From: Gigaspora margarita
Taxonomy: Eukaryota; Glomeromycota; Glomeromycetes; Diversisporales; Gigasporaceae
Assembly: GCA_009809945.1 (NCBI GenBank)
Contig: WTPW01000067.1
Span: 605,026-669,025, forward strand
Length of the DNA stretch: 64,000 bases
Direction of reading: 5' to 3'
The notes under the pieces were generated by a model. It worked only from the letters and a program-made list of their open reading frames with translations, was not told the origin of the DNA and made no database searches. Made by a program: the position numbers and the translations under genes. Positions 31,747 through 44,539 of the stretch are shown here, piece after piece. The first letter of the stretch is position 1, and the number at the start of each line of letters is the position of its first letter.

Positions 31747-34248
31747 CTATGAAGTATTACTATATACGGAACGTGTACCCGCTGTAGGAACCTCATCAGT
31801 AACATTTTGTGCAAGAAGGCCATGGTTACCATGTGTGGGACCAACTTGAGTAAGAACGCCTTGAGTATAAACATCATGAGTAGCACCGCCTTGAGTATAA
31901 ATGTTATGAGTAGGTCCACCTTGGGCATAAACAATATGAGTAGGTCCACCTTGGGTATAGGCACCTTGATTATACATGGCACCTGTACCTGGAACAGGAG
32001 TACCAGGATGAAGAAAGGTAGTACCAGAGGCACTAGATCGATTAGGTTGATGCATAAGATTCGTGACATCAGTATGATATATGGAACTTGTATTTGAAGG
32101 AGGATAAGCAGCGTATTGATTCATGCTTGAGCCAGGAGAGGAAATACGTGTAGGTGAAGGAGTTCCATATTGATTTGTAACTGAGGTATGAGTGGAATTC
32201 GTGTATCTTGACTCGCGAAGATCCGTACCCGGAGTAGCAATATAATCAATATTATCATTATATTCACGATTATATTCGCGATCGCGATCACCCGTACCCG
32301 GAGTAGCGATATAAGGTTCATCATCAGGACGATATTTACGATATTTCCTATAAAATATAAAGCCTACAATGCTTGCAACTATAACGAAAGCGACAAGTAC
32401 GCCGCCAATACCAGCAATTAATGGAATATTAAGGGGATTATTATTAGGTGAAGAAGCATTAGATGTACTGGTGCTTTTTGGAGATGATGGAGAAGAACCA
32501 CTGGGATTAGGGATGTTATTAGGAGGAGAATTTTTATCAAATGATGAAACCCATGTATAAGTTGTAGTGTCCAATAAGTAAATATTATTATTAGGAGCAG
32601 TTGCTATATCGAATTTTGTACCTGAAAAGCTGGACCCTAGAAAATGAAATGTTTAATAACGTTTTCTACAAATTATCAGCAATATAAAATTTCAATTAAC
32701 AAATATAATCACCAAATGCCAAGATCATATAATTCCCAACCATTTCAGCTGAATGAAAGGCAAGAGGTGGTGCTGTATATGTTCCTGAAGTTTGTTTTGC
32801 CGACCACTTGTAAGGTGTTGTACTTGTATCCAATGTAGCCAAAGCCGGAGTTGGAGCAACAGTAAGATTTTTGTATCCACCTCCATAGATAATAATAGTA
32901 CCGTCCTTTCCTGAAAACAAAACAAATCAAATAGCAATGTTAGTTATGAATAAAATAATAAATACTTGATAATACTGTATTATTACATTTTATTACATAC
33001 CAAGAACGGCACTATGAGATTGACGAGCCGTAATTACGTCACCAACTGCAGTCTAATATTCCATAAATATCAAAAATACAATATAATAATAAATATCTCG
33101 GAGATAAAATAACTTTGATTTTCATCAATGAAATGTACTTTTAATAAATTAATTAAAATAGAGTTGTCCATTCCTTCCACATTTAATCCACTTTTCTAAC
33201 CCAAATGTTTTATGTCTGCTATATATTTTATTCAAACATAATGACTTTGTTATAACAGACACCATATCTGATAAGTTGGATATGGATTGGGTAAAAGCAA
33301 ATTAGCAGAGAACAGAAATTACTCTAGTTCCACTTTATACTGCTTGAACATAAATAAATTGAAGAATATCACATATTTTCTACACGATAATACGTGTAAA
33401 AATTTTATAGCAATTGCATAAATCTAAACTATACATGATAAATTTGTATACTATGACTGATTCAATACAAAATGTTGTTCTAAAATTTTGTATTGGTAGC
33501 TCATTTACCTACCACTGATAACCAAGTTCCAGTAATAGTGTTGTAAGTTGTAATCTAGTAAGAAATAATAAGTCTTATTAAAATAATAATGGATTTAACA
33601 CAATTATCAAAATTTAGTTACTCTTGTCATGTCAACTTCTGGAGATGTTAATGAATCATCATTTGTTCCTCCAATATATACAATAAGCCCACTTGGTAAA
33701 AGTGTGGCTGTACAATCAGATCGAACAATCGGAGCATTACTACCACTAGTCCAAGATAATTTCAAAGAATCAAATATGTAGGTGTTATTATATGATTTCT
33801 GCATTGTAGATGGTTCATATGGGTAATATCCACCATTAATATATATTTTACCATTCTTATCAACAACCGCACTCATTTCCTGTCTGACTGGTGGTGTAAC
33901 ACCTGATGTTATTGTATTAGACCATTTGGGAGAATTTATATCAAGACTAAAGGTCACTAGAGTAGTTGAATTAACATTATTTGTACTACGATGTTCGAAT
34001 AAAAAAATGGTAGAATTGCTACTCCCACCAACACAAGAAGGAGAGAAAGCACTAAGGACAGGTATAGGTGCAACACTTGTCAGGTCAGTCCATTGAAGAT
34101 TTACAGTATTGAATGGTGGAGAAACATTCAAATAGAAAAAATCACTAGTGCCTTTGCCTGTAGCTCCTACACCACCTAAGAAGTATATTCTTTCTCCAAC
34201 AACGACACTACTCTGGAAATAGCGACTGGTAGGCGCAAATGTTGACAT
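31747..34248 (-). CDS. Kelch-repeat membrane protein, five exons
   Basis: Exons (complement) 33622-34248, 33513-33554, 33001-33052, 32713-32910 and 31747-32636 join in one frame of 602 codons; all four introns are GT..AG (67, 460, 90 and 76 bp). The ectodomain carries Kelch-type blades (RIYFLGG, KIYINGGYYPYE, IVYIGG, TIIIYGGGYKN, each with a following aromatic W or Y), predicted to form a beta-propeller. A Ser/Pro/Asn-rich stalk leads to one membrane helix (IPLIAGIGGVLVAFVIVASI), then basic RKYRKYR and a long cytoplasmic tail with repeats YTQGGPTHxxY and IATPGT. This is a type I membrane-protein layout common in Rhizophagus Kelch genes. The N-terminus is open: in-frame sequence upstream of the ATG (FLTCLSLP after a possible acceptor at about 34274) looks like the end of a signal peptide, so a first exon further right is likely. 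Confidence 0.85.
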
Positions 34249-34829
34249 CGGTAATGATAAACAGGTTAAAAACTAATGTTATTAGACATAAAAACTATAT
34301 ATAAATAGAAAAAAATAGTTCACTATGCTTATAATGAGTATGCAAAAGGTTTCATGCTAATAACTGTTAAACTGTTGTCAAAATAATTCACTAAATAAAT
34401 TATAATTCATGCACTGTACTTACGTACGTACGTGCGTACTTGCGTGCTTATTGTACAACATTCTAACAGTTATTTTGAATAGGTAATAAAAAATCTGTAA
34501 CACGATTCGTTCAGATTGATCTTTTGTTTAAATCCCTTTTGTAAAACAAAAATAAAAAGTGTATCAGTGTGACCAAAAATGAAAAATTGAATTCGATTTC
34601 ATAAATTGCACATGATTTGTACGACCAATTAAATATTGTACATGAACACAATCTTATTTTGCCAAGAACATTATTGGTATTAGGAATTTTCTGTGTACGT
34701 ACAGTACGTACGAAAATAAAATGGGCTTTAATGGCTTTAATTAAGTTATTATGTCCATCCTGGTCCATGACTAAATTTCCTTATATAGGACTTGTACCAA
34801 GACCGGAGTAAAGCAAAGTGCATGGGTTT
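34249..34829. other. Upstream region of the Kelch gene
   Basis: May contain the missing signal-peptide exon; an ATG-led MKPFAYSL sits at about 34330 on the minus strand. A short ACGT repeat (TTACGTACGTACGTGCGTAC) lies at 34421. No further gene seen. Confidence 0.35.
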
Positions 34830-35318
34830 CATATCCACCGATTTGGTTTCACACCAAAATTAGCCAATCATGATCGAGAATTATTTGCTATTAAAATTTA
34901 TTACAAAGTGAGTTTTGACAACAACGTTCTTTTAAACTTACTTATAATCCATAATTAAGTGTATAGAATATTGTAATATCTACATGTTTAATTATTGGCT
35001 GAAAGTAAGTTAAAAAGGTAGTTTTTCTGAAAAGTTCTTCCGAATTTACCCTTACCCATTATACAACCGATCGTTCAATGACAAACCGATCCTTTTCTAC
35101 CCGAAAATACCAAAACGCTTCAACAACTAGTAATAGTGCTTCCTTTTACAGCTTGGCGTAGCTGTTCTTTGAATATTTATTGCTTATTTATCTCATATAG
35201 AGGCCAAAAAAACTATTTTATTTGAAGTTCGTTTGTTATTCTTCACGTCACTTAATAACAGAAGTTTGTGTAATGGTTTATCGAAAAAAGACCCCTAAAA
35301 ATCAAATTGGTGGATATG
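34830..35318. mobile_element. Possible 489-bp TIR element
   Basis: CATATCCACCGATTTGGTTT at the left is mirrored by AAATCAAATTGGTGGATATG at the right (two mismatches in 20). No target duplication is evident. Confidence 0.45.
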
Positions 35319-36532
35319 TCTAAGGCAAACTACCATTTTGAGAAAAATGTGATTATATTTGTGTTACACGAAATTTCAATTCCAAATTATTTGCATAAGC
35401 AAGGCATGCAAATCCGCCAGGTTAAATTGCAAACTTTTGTTGTTATTCTATTTTTAGAAGAATTTATTTTTCCTAATAATTTGACGTAGGACAAAAAAAT
35501 CATACATGCATTGTAACATATGTACGTTAGAGATGTGCAAGGCAATCACTTATTATGTAAAAAACCACATCACACAACGTGACGATTTTCTACTAATATA
35601 TTTGCAACTGATAATGTGCTAATTGTCACGTTATGTGATATAACATTCAACTATCATACCCAACACAAACTTCCAATTTTTTAACTCCTCAATAACTCCT
35701 CCAATTTTTCTGCACAGCCATGTGACATATACCAATAAAATTTTGCGATCATGTGTAACACAAAATTACCAAACCATTAAGGAAGGAAAAATATTTTCTT
35801 AATTAAAATTTTTATTAAAGAACATCGTTCCAGAAAGATTTAAAATTATTTATGCAAGTTTGTTGATTGTTTAATTCATGGGATTCATTGGGTAAATATT
35901 GATAAAAAAATATTGTCAATCAAAATGAATATGTACTATATATTATCGAATATGGTTAATAAACCTAATAAACAAGCATACATTTAAATAAAAAACCGTT
36001 ATTCAAATTCATGAATACAATGACTCTTTAATGAACTGGTAATTTATAGCAAAAATTTTCAAAGAGTAATTTATTATGTATCCATACCAAACTTACTATT
36101 CTTAAAAAGTTCTTCATAGTGTAGGTTCGTTATAAAAAAAAAAAATTAGTACATACGTTAAGGGCTTGAAAAATGAAAATAATTACGAATAAGGACCCGA
36201 AGTAAAAATATTTACATTAAGGACCTGAATTTTGAAAAAAAAACAAGAGTCAAAAATAACTTTGTTTTATGATGATAATGGCACTTCGATTATTATCACC
36301 CATCTTATACACATTTTATGTTATATTCTTTCGCAAAATGATGAACTTTCTTTTGACCAAAATACAGTTCGACTAGGTTAAGCATGATTTTTATCAATAT
36401 TGCAATGTTTTTTCGGTTCTGAATTAATAATTCAATCTCATATCAAAACTCGTTAAAAAACATGAATCTTATTTTATGAGAGTTACGATGCATTAATCAA
36501 AGATTTTTAGAACGGCAAAAACTTTTTGTATT
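35319..36532. other. AT-rich spacer
   Basis: One inverted pair ATCACACAACGTGAC / GTCACGTTATGTGAT (35567-35641) could be a small decayed MITE. A ~45-bp phrase with AAGGACCCGAAGTAAAAATA recurs at 36180-36235. Nothing coding. Confidence 0.4.
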
Positions 36533-37307
36533 TAGAGATGGGCAAATCGCGGTTTTTTCAAAAATCCCGCGCGTGATGCGGATCCCGCGCGGGATCGGAT
36601 TACAAATTTTCGAGTTTCTTAATTTTTGTCTAATAAAAAAAAAACCATGCAAAATTTATTATTGAAAATTAATTTACTTGTTCAAATTATTTATTTCTTA
36701 TAAATCTTATTTACTCTAAATAAAAAAAAACTCTTATATGAATTTTTGTTTAGATATAAAATGGGTAAAATTTATATAAAGAATTCTTATAATATTTTAG
36801 CTTATATATGAAATGGTTAAAATTTATATAATGAATTCTTATAATATTTTAAGCATAAAGTAATTTAATCTTATTGATTTTATACAAATGAGATATTAAA
36901 ATTTTAACTAATCAGATTTTGCATAATTAAATTAATTATTTTAAATACTGTAAATTAGAGGTGCGAACTATAAACTATTAGTCATAACTGTAGCTTATTA
37001 TAAAAATGTAGCTTTAAAATAAACTAAAGTTTATTTATATGCATTGTAATTTACGGATCACATCTATACTGTAAATAAATTCTATTAGAAGTGCATGTAA
37101 CTATAAAAATGCATTATAACATATGAAATGATATACAGTCAAATAAATTCCATAGATATCGATGCATATCAAATGTCGAATAGGATTGGCCTAGATATGT
37201 TAATGCAGGTCAGATAATATGGTAATTCCAGCCGGATAATTTTTATTTTGGGATCATATTAAAAATCCCGCGCAGGCTATAAAAAATCCCGCGTGTGCCC
37301 ATCTCTA
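36533..37307. mobile_element. 775-bp hAT-like element
   Basis: Ends TAGAGATGGGCAAATCGCGG and inverted TAGAGATGGGCACACGCGGG. The flanks TTTGTATT and ATTGTATT are an 8-bp duplication with one change. The ends are rich in CCCGCG blocks and the middle is very AT-rich with no frame. TAGAGATGGGCA resembles known hAT termini. Confidence 0.85.
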
Positions 37308-37391
37308 ATTGTATTCGTAGAGAAAGATTAAATTACTATAAAAATTGGCAAATTTTTAAAGTTTTTACATGCAAGAAGCTAAGTGAATAAA

Positions 37392-38425
37392 TCTACTACA
37401 TCTAAGGTGCAGTTCTCCATCACTAATTGAACTTATGTCATGTTTTTTTTTATATACCGTATTCCTCCGAAAATAGGCACCCCCTACAATTCATATATAC
37501 TCGAAAATAAGCACCCCTTATATAATAGAAATAAGCAACTAAATATCAAATAATTTGAATTATTAGTTGAGATTATACCCGAAAATAAGCACCCCTATAG
37601 TAAAAAAAGGGTGCTTATTTTCGGAGGAATACGGTAATTTGATAGTATTGAGGTAGGTCCCTTGAATTTTTTTGAGGACCTCATGTAAAAAAATTCTTTA
37701 AAAATCTTAATTTACCCACCACCTCCCCACCACCCACCCTTGAAAAAACTCTTACACGGGCACTGACCCTTGAAATTTTTGCAAACTTCGATCAAATATA
37801 CTGCAGTTAGATAGTGAGGACCCTTGAATTTTTGAGGTCCTCATGTAAAAAATTCTTTAAAAATCTTATTTTACCCTCCCCCTCCCCCACCCACACACCC
37901 TTGAAAAACTTCCAACATGTGCACTGACCCTTGAAATTTTTTCAAACTCTGACCAAAAATAGAGGTCAGATTTTGTGTTCCACAAAAATGATGGGTTATA
38001 CAAAATTCACACTCTGACAAATCGAATTCAGAATCGGGTTCATTTGAACTAGGATCAGGTGAACCAGAATCAGGTTCATTTGAACCAAGATCAGGTTTAG
38101 ATTTTTTCAAACTCCAACCAAAAATAGAGGACAGATTTCATGTTCCCACAAAATAAGCGGTTTCACAAAATTCAACCTCCGCTGGATCAGGTTTGGATCA
38201 GGTTCATTGAACCAAGATCAGGTTCATTTGAACATGACCAGGTTCAAGAACCAAGATCAGGTTCAAATGAACCTAAGTCAGGCTCACTTGAACCAAGACC
38301 AGGTTCAAGAATCAGAATAGCATTCAAATGAACCTAATCGGGTTCATTTGATCCAAGAACATATACATTTAAAAATAAAAAAATAGAAACCTCAACTCAG
38401 GGCAACGCCCGAGCCCTAACACTAG
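37392..38425 (+). mobile_element. Helitron copy 1 (non-autonomous)
   Basis: Starts A|TCTACTACATCTAAGGTG and ends GGGCAACGCCC hairpin...CTAACACTAG. It contains two related blocks (CACCTCCCCACCACCCACCC, GGGCACTGACCCTTGAAAT, AAACTCTGACCAAAAATAGA) and a GGTTCATTTGAACCAAGATCA minisatellite near 38185-38300. A TA-flanked MITE lies near its head. Confidence 0.82.
37457..37634. mobile_element. 178-bp TA-flanked MITE in copy 1
   Basis: Ends CCGTATTCCTCCGAAAATA inverted, TA on both sides, interior of AATAAGCACCCCT repeats. Copy 2 has the uninterrupted site (TTTATATAATTTGATAGTAT at about 38484), proving the TA duplication. The termini belong to a mariner-type MITE pattern seen in many eukaryotes. Confidence 0.92.
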
Positions 38426-39279
38426 TCTACTACATCTAAGGTGCAGTTCTCCGTCACTAATTGAACTTATGCTATGTTTTTTTTTATATAATTTGATAGT
38501 ATTGAGGTAGGTCTCTTGAATTTTTTTGAGGACCTCACATAAAAAAATTCTTTAAAATATTAATTTACCCACCACCTCCTCCACCTACCCACCCTTGAAA
38601 AAACTCTTACACGGGCACTGACCCTTGAAATTTTTGCAAACTCTGATCAAATATACTGTAGTTAGATAGTGAGGACCCTTGAATTTTTGAGGTCCTCACA
38701 TAAAAAAATTCTTTAAAAATCTTATTTACCCTCCTCCTCCCCACCCAACACCCTTGAAAACTTCTAACACATGCACTAACCCTTGAAATTTTTCAAAATC
38801 TGACCAAAAATAGAGGTTGGATTTTGTGTTCCCACAAAAATGATAGGTTACACAAAAATTCATGCTGTGACAAATCAAATTCAGGATTGGGTTCATTTGA
38901 ACTAGGATCAGATGAACCAGAATCAGGTTCATTTGAACCAAAATCAGGTTTAGATTTTTTCAAACTCTGACCAAAAATAGAAGATGGATTTTGTGTTCTC
39001 ACAAAATGAATAGTTTCACAAAATTTAACCTCTGCTGAATCAGGTTTGGATCAGGTTTATTGAACCAAGATCAGGTTCATTTGAACAAAGACTGGGTTCA
39101 AGAACCAAGATTGGGTTCAAATGAACCTAAGTCGGGCTCACTTGAACCAAGACTGGGTTCAAGAATTAGGATCAGGTTCAAATGAACCTAATCGGGTTCA
39201 TTTGACCCAAGAACATATTCATTTAAAAATAAAAAATTAAAAACCTCAACTTGGGGCAGCGCCTGAGCCCTAACATTAG
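38426..39279 (+). mobile_element. Helitron copy 2 (non-autonomous)
   Basis: The same layout as copy 1 without the MITE, closest relative of copy 1 in sequence. The terminal CTAG has become TTAG. The minisatellite lies near 39055-39200. Confidence 0.82.
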
Positions 39280-39335
39280 TCAATAAACTAAACTGCGATT
39301 CTGGATTACTATTTAAGTTTGTATCATGCTTTTTT

Positions 39336-39393
39336 ATTAATAATTTTTAATAGAGGTCCCTTGTGAAGCAGGGACCTCTATTTAAAATTATTA
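39336..39393. repeat. 5'-end stem-loop of type-B Helitron copies
   Basis: ATTAATAATTTTTAATAGAG...CTCTATTTAAAATTATTAA with inner GAGGTCCCT/AGGGACCTC pairing around TGTGAAGC. Outside it, the first ~60 bases of the copy recur inverted (CTTAAATAGTGACGAAGAAT), making a ~160-bp palindrome at the head. The same stem is in copies 10, 11 and 12; copy 4 keeps a part. Confidence 0.8.
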
Positions 39394-40224
39394 AAAAAAG
39401 TTTGACACAACCTTAAATAGTGACGAAGAATTGTGTTTTAGTGTATTGTATTGTATAAAAAGTTTTTAAGAGTTTTTAAGATTCTTTAAGATTCTTTTAA
39501 GATTCTCACTAGTATTGGAAATCTGTTTTGAAATTTATGTTCTCATGAGAACATATTTATTTAATTTAATATTCTCAAAATTTTTTTATGTTCTCAAATA
39601 GAAAAAATTTTTATTTCTCTCTTCCACCTTTTCTTTTTCATATACTCTTTTTCACTTACTTTTTTATTCTTACTTTCACTTTCTCACTCTAATTTTCTTA
39701 CTTTCATTCTTCTTTCACATTTATACTTTTTTAATTTTTATTTTTAATTAATATATTTAAAAAAAATATTAATAATAAAATAAAAAAATAAATAATTTAT
39801 TTACTAAAGTAAATAGAAAAGGCTAAGTAATTTATAAAAATAAGACTATAAATTTTATATTTTACAAAAATAAATATAATTTAATATTTGAGGCTTTTTA
39901 TGTAATATTGAAAATGATATTGGTTTAACCAAATTTGTATTTTGAATAAGCTACTAACATTTCTCAATATTTAAATAAATAAGTAATTATAGTAAATATA
40001 ATAGGTTATTCTTATTTATTCTGATTAATTTAGTGAATTTATAGATTAAAAAATTTTCTCACTATTAAATTTTAAAATACAGTACTCAAGTTTAAAATTC
40101 AAATAATTAAGGTTTGTTAAATAATTTTTTTGTAAAAATTTACATTATTATCATAGTGAGTTTAGCCCTCTGAAAATTTATATTAGATATTGATATCATT
40201 GGTATTCAAATAATAATATATATA

Positions 40225-41739
40225 CAGTCATCCTTTTATATAATCATGCATTTTGTTATGCGCTTATTTGGTGATTATATAAAGGTGTGCTTATAATGAA
40301 TTATCTCTATATAATTACTCTATGTAAATAATAAATAAGCATGAATATAAGGAGTAAAATATAAATAAAAATTTTTTAAAAAAAAGAATAAAAAATTTTT
40401 ATATACAAATACAAACAATTGCATATATAAAAGTCTAAATATTATTAAGTGAATCAACTTTATGTAATAAAAATGTTGTTTGGAAGGACAAAATACACTT
40501 ATTGTAAAAATTTTTATATAAATTAGAAAATTTTATTAATTCATTTCTTCATTTACTTTTTTGCAAAAAAATTAAAAAATTTTTTTCTCAGAAAAGTAAA
40601 ATAAAGAAATGTATTAATAAAAGGTTCACCAATTTACATAAAAACTTTACAATAAGTGTATTTTGTCCTTTCAAACAACTTTTTTATTATATAAAAGTTG
40701 ATTCATTTAGTCAAATTTAGACTTTATATACATAACAATTATTTGTATTCATATATAAAAATTTAAAAGTTTTTTTAAAAATGTTTATATACGAATGTAA
40801 GTAGTTGTTACATATTAAAATCTAAGTCTAATTAAGTGAAATAACTTTTATGTAATAAGAAAACTTGTTTGGGAGAACAAAATAAACTTACTGTAAAATT
40901 TTTATATAAATCGAGAACTTTTTATTAATACATTTCTTTATTTTACATTTCTATAGTACCAGACAGCAAAAACTATCCATTTTTTTGGCATTGTTTAAAG
41001 TCTAATAACTTCATAATAAGTAATTAATTTAAAAATCCCTCTTACAAATTTTTTTATTTATAACTTAAACTACAAATCTGTAAGACAAATTTTTGATATC
41101 TTGCTTTTTAAAGAAGTTATAAGGTTTAAAGTTTAGCAACTTTTATAGTAAAGTAGAAATTTGGTGCAGGACAATCGACCAATCAGATTGCCGCTTAATC
41201 ACGTGCTCGCGATTTGATTGGTTAATAATTATTATTAAAAATTACTAAATACAGTATAAAATCCAAATTTTGGCGCTTATTATATAAAAAAATCATTTTT
41301 ATATTTTTAACCAATTATAATTATGTTATACAAAAATTAGCCAATCAGAATCATTATAAAATTCTAAAATTTGGCACCTTTAAAATATATAGATGGTTTT
41401 TGCTGTCCAGTACTGTAGCAAAAAAAAATATTTTTTTCACAAAAGTGTAAAATGATGAAATAAATTAATAAAAATTTTCCTGATTTATATGAAAATCTTA
41501 AAGTAAGTGTATTTGGTCATCTAAACTTTTATATTATATAAATAATATTTAGACTTTTATATCTATATTCATAATTATAAAGAGGTAATTTATTATTAAA
41601 TTTATTTAAAATTTTCAAAAAAGAAATAGTAATTATAAAGCAAGTATAACTACATAAAGGAATTTTAAATATAAAAATTAGTAATACATTATATAGAATA
41701 TGTGATTATAGGGGAGATTATTATATAAATGGATGACTG
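40225..41739. mobile_element. 1.5-kb pogo-like element, nested
   Basis: Ends CAGTCATCCTTTTATATAAT and inverted CAGTCATCCATTTATATAAT, flanked by TA on both sides. The interior has one large palindrome centred near 40565 (arms about 190 bp, with GGACAAAATACACTTATTGT) and a second, 40800-41600, with another MITE at its centre. No coding frame. Truncated relatives lie at 2380 and 10660. Confidence 0.78.
40954..41415. mobile_element. 462-bp TA-flanked MITE at palindrome centre
   Basis: TAGTACCAGACAGCAAAAAC and inverted CAGTACTGGACAGCAAAAAC, with TA outside both ends. Inside, GATTTGATTGGTTAATAATT and CCAATCAGA phrases. It is the innermost layer of the nest in copy 3. Confidence 0.78.
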
Positions 41740-43130
41740 TATATCAAAGTTTATATAATAAGTAGTTATGCAGCTATATTTGCCAAAACTGGAAATAGAT
41801 AAACCAATAAGTTATATTATTCAAAATTTTTTTTGTAATTCAAAAACAACTAATTTGTTCTCTATTTCAACTAATTAACAATTACATATTTATGAATATA
41901 ATTATTTAAACTACTAGATTAATAAAAATAATTTTTTATTACTTTATATATTTACATAGAGAACATATTTTTCAAACTTAATGTTCTCAAAAAAATTTTA
42001 ATAGAGAACATCTTAACTTTTGTAAATGTTCTCAAATTAAAAGTGATATTCTTATGAGAACATGAGAACATAAGATTTCCAATACTGATTCTCAACCTCC
42101 ACCTCCCCACCCACCCACCCTTAAAAAATTCTTTAAAAATCTTATCTTACTCTCCACCTCCCCACCCACCCACCCTTGAAAAAATTTTTACCTGGGCACT
42201 GACCCTTGAAATTTTTTCAAACTCTGATCAATGATAGAGATCAGATTTTGTGTTCCTAGCAAATAGGTAGGTTATACAAAAATTCAAACTCTGACAGACT
42301 GGGTTCGGGTTGGGTTCATTGAACCAAGAACGGGTTCATTTGAACCAGGATCGGGTTCATCAGAACCAAGATCAGGTTTATCTTTTTTTTAAACTCCATC
42401 CAAAAAAAGAGGTCAGATTTTGTGTTCCCACAAAAATGATTGGGTTACACTTGCAAAATTCAAACTCTGTCATCCCAGGTTCAGATCAGGTTCATTGAAC
42501 CATGATCAGGTTCATTTGAACCAAGATCGCGTTCAAATGAACCTAATCAGGTTCATTTGAACCAAGACCGTGTTCATTTGAACCAAGACCGGGTTTAAGA
42601 ACCAGGATCAGGTTCATTTGAACCAAAATCAGGTTTATTTGAACCAAAATCAGGTTTATTTGAACCAGAATCGGGTTTATTTGAACCAGGATCGGGTTCA
42701 TTTGAACCATAGATCAGGTTCATTTACCCACAAATAAAAAAAAACCTTCTAGCCCACGGCAATGCCCAGGCACCTAACACTAGTCAATACACTAAAACGC
42801 AATTCTGTGTCACTATTTGATGCGAAGCAGGACCCTCTATTTACTAGGAAATCAGAATCTGATATAAGTCTGAAACAAAAAAATAAAATTCTTTATATGT
42901 AACCTAGAGTGAGTTATACTGATTGATGATCATCACGGGCCCATCATTGTTCAAATTCTATTGGTTCTTTTTGGCAGATATTGTATAGATGCACATTTAA
43001 ATGTGCTAAAACATAATAGTCCTCGCTTTGCTTCAGACAAAAATTATTAATAAAAAAGCACGAAACAAACTTAAATAGTAATAGACAATTGCATTTTAGT
43101 ATATTGTGTGTGTGAGTAAAAGTTTCTTTA

Positions 43131-44204
43131 ATTGATAATCCAGATAAGATCAGTACTATTACCATATTGGAATAATAGTAAATTTTGGGGGATAAGTACA
43201 ATATAAACTTTTATTATATGCTGGAATTTGATGTCTTTCCAATGAAAAATAGTTTTTTATTAACAGCTCATTGAAAGTTGTAAAGCTCACTGAGATGCAT
43301 CTAATAGTGGTTAGATCATTCAAATCAGCCTAGTATATGCTGAGATATCACTAAAAAATGATTGGCCGACTATATAAAATTTCTAGTTTGTTTACATAGA
43401 ATTTTATATAGTTAGCCAATCATTTTTTAGCAATATCTCAGCATACACTAGGCCAATTTGAATGATCTAACCACCATTAGATGCGTCTCAGTGAGCTCTA
43501 CAACTTTCAATTAATCGACATGAGCTGTTAACTTAATAACTGATCTGGATAAGATTAGCAGAATTTCTATATTAGAAATTGGGGCAAAATTCCTATGATA
43601 TTAACTATATGCTTCAATCTGAGCGTAGTCTAAATGAAAAGTATTTTTTTATTAAGTTAATAATACATGTCGATTAATTGAATGTTGTAGAGCTCGTCGA
43701 GACGCACCTAACGGTGGTTAGATCATCCAAATCAGCCCAGTGGATGGCGAGATATTATTACAAAACGATGGGCCGACAATGTAAAATCTCTATGTAAACA
43801 ATGTTTGTTTACATAGAGATTTTATATAGTCGGCCAATAGTTTTTCGACGATTTCTCGCCATCCACTGGACCGATTTGGATGATCTAATCACCGTTAGAT
43901 GCATCTCAACGAGCTCTACAACTTTCAATTAATCGACATGTGTCGTTAACTTAATAAAAAAATACTTTTCATTTAGACTACACTCAGATTGAAGTATATA
44001 ATAAAAATTTATATTGTACTTATCCCCAAAATTTACTATTGTCCCAATATAGTAATTCTGCTGATCTTATCCAGATCATCAATTAATAAAAAAACTATTT
44101 TTCATTCGAAGGATATCAGATTCCACCATATAATGAAAATCATAGTAATTTTGCCCCAAATTCTAATATAAAAATAGTGCTGATCTTATCTGGATCAGTA
44201 ATTA
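43131..44204. mobile_element. Palindromic MITE nested in its own relative
   Basis: Outer arms start ATCCAGATAAGATCAGTACT and end AGTGCTGATCTTATCTGGAT. An inner palindrome (about 43541-44088) has the same GATCTGGATAAGAT termini, with TTAATA beside both of its ends. Both contain the core TTGTAGAGCTCGTCGAGACG, GTTAGATCATCCAAATC and TTGGCCGACTATATAAAAT shared with 61038-61685. Confidence 0.72.
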
Positions 44205-44539
44205 AGAATTTTTAATATTCTTTTAAGATTCTTTTAAGATTCTCACCCTCCACCTCCCCCACTCACCCACCTTAGAAAATTCTTTAAAAATCTTATCTTA
44301 CCCTTCACCTCCCCCACTCACCCACTTTTGAAAAAATTCTTTCTCAGGCCCTAACCCTTAAAATTTTTTTAAACTCTGATCAAGAATAGTGATTGGGTTT
44401 CGTGTTCCCACACAAAATAGGTGGTAACAAAAAATTCAAACTCTGCCAGACCAGGTTTGGGTCGGGATCATTGAACCATGATCGGGTTCATGAACTAGGA
44501 TCGGGTTCAAATAACCAAGGTTGGGTTCATTGAACCAAG

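Larger units (their letters stand above)
39510..42087. mobile_element. 2.6-kb hAT-like element inside copy 3
   Basis: Left TAGTATTGGAAATCT, right (inverted) CAGTATTGGAAATCT; flanking GATTCTCA at 39501-39508 and 42087-42094. Subterminal ATGTTCTCA/TGAGAACAT motifs are repeated and inverted at both ends. About 1.06 kb is its own AT-rich sequence, the rest is a nested pogo-like element. No transposase. Confidence 0.75.
39280..42783 (+). mobile_element. Helitron copy 3, with nested insertions
   Basis: TCAATAAACTAAACTG head, then a terminal stem-loop, then a 2.6-kb hAT-like insertion, then the usual CACCTCCCCACCCACCC body and a minisatellite at about 42480-42725. Ends CCTAACACTAG. Without the insertion it is about 930 bp, the normal length. 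Confidence 0.8.

Noticed and set aside
31807..32097. Plus-strand frame opposite the Kelch exon
   Set aside because: Antisense shadow of the repeated tail codons of the minus-strand gene.
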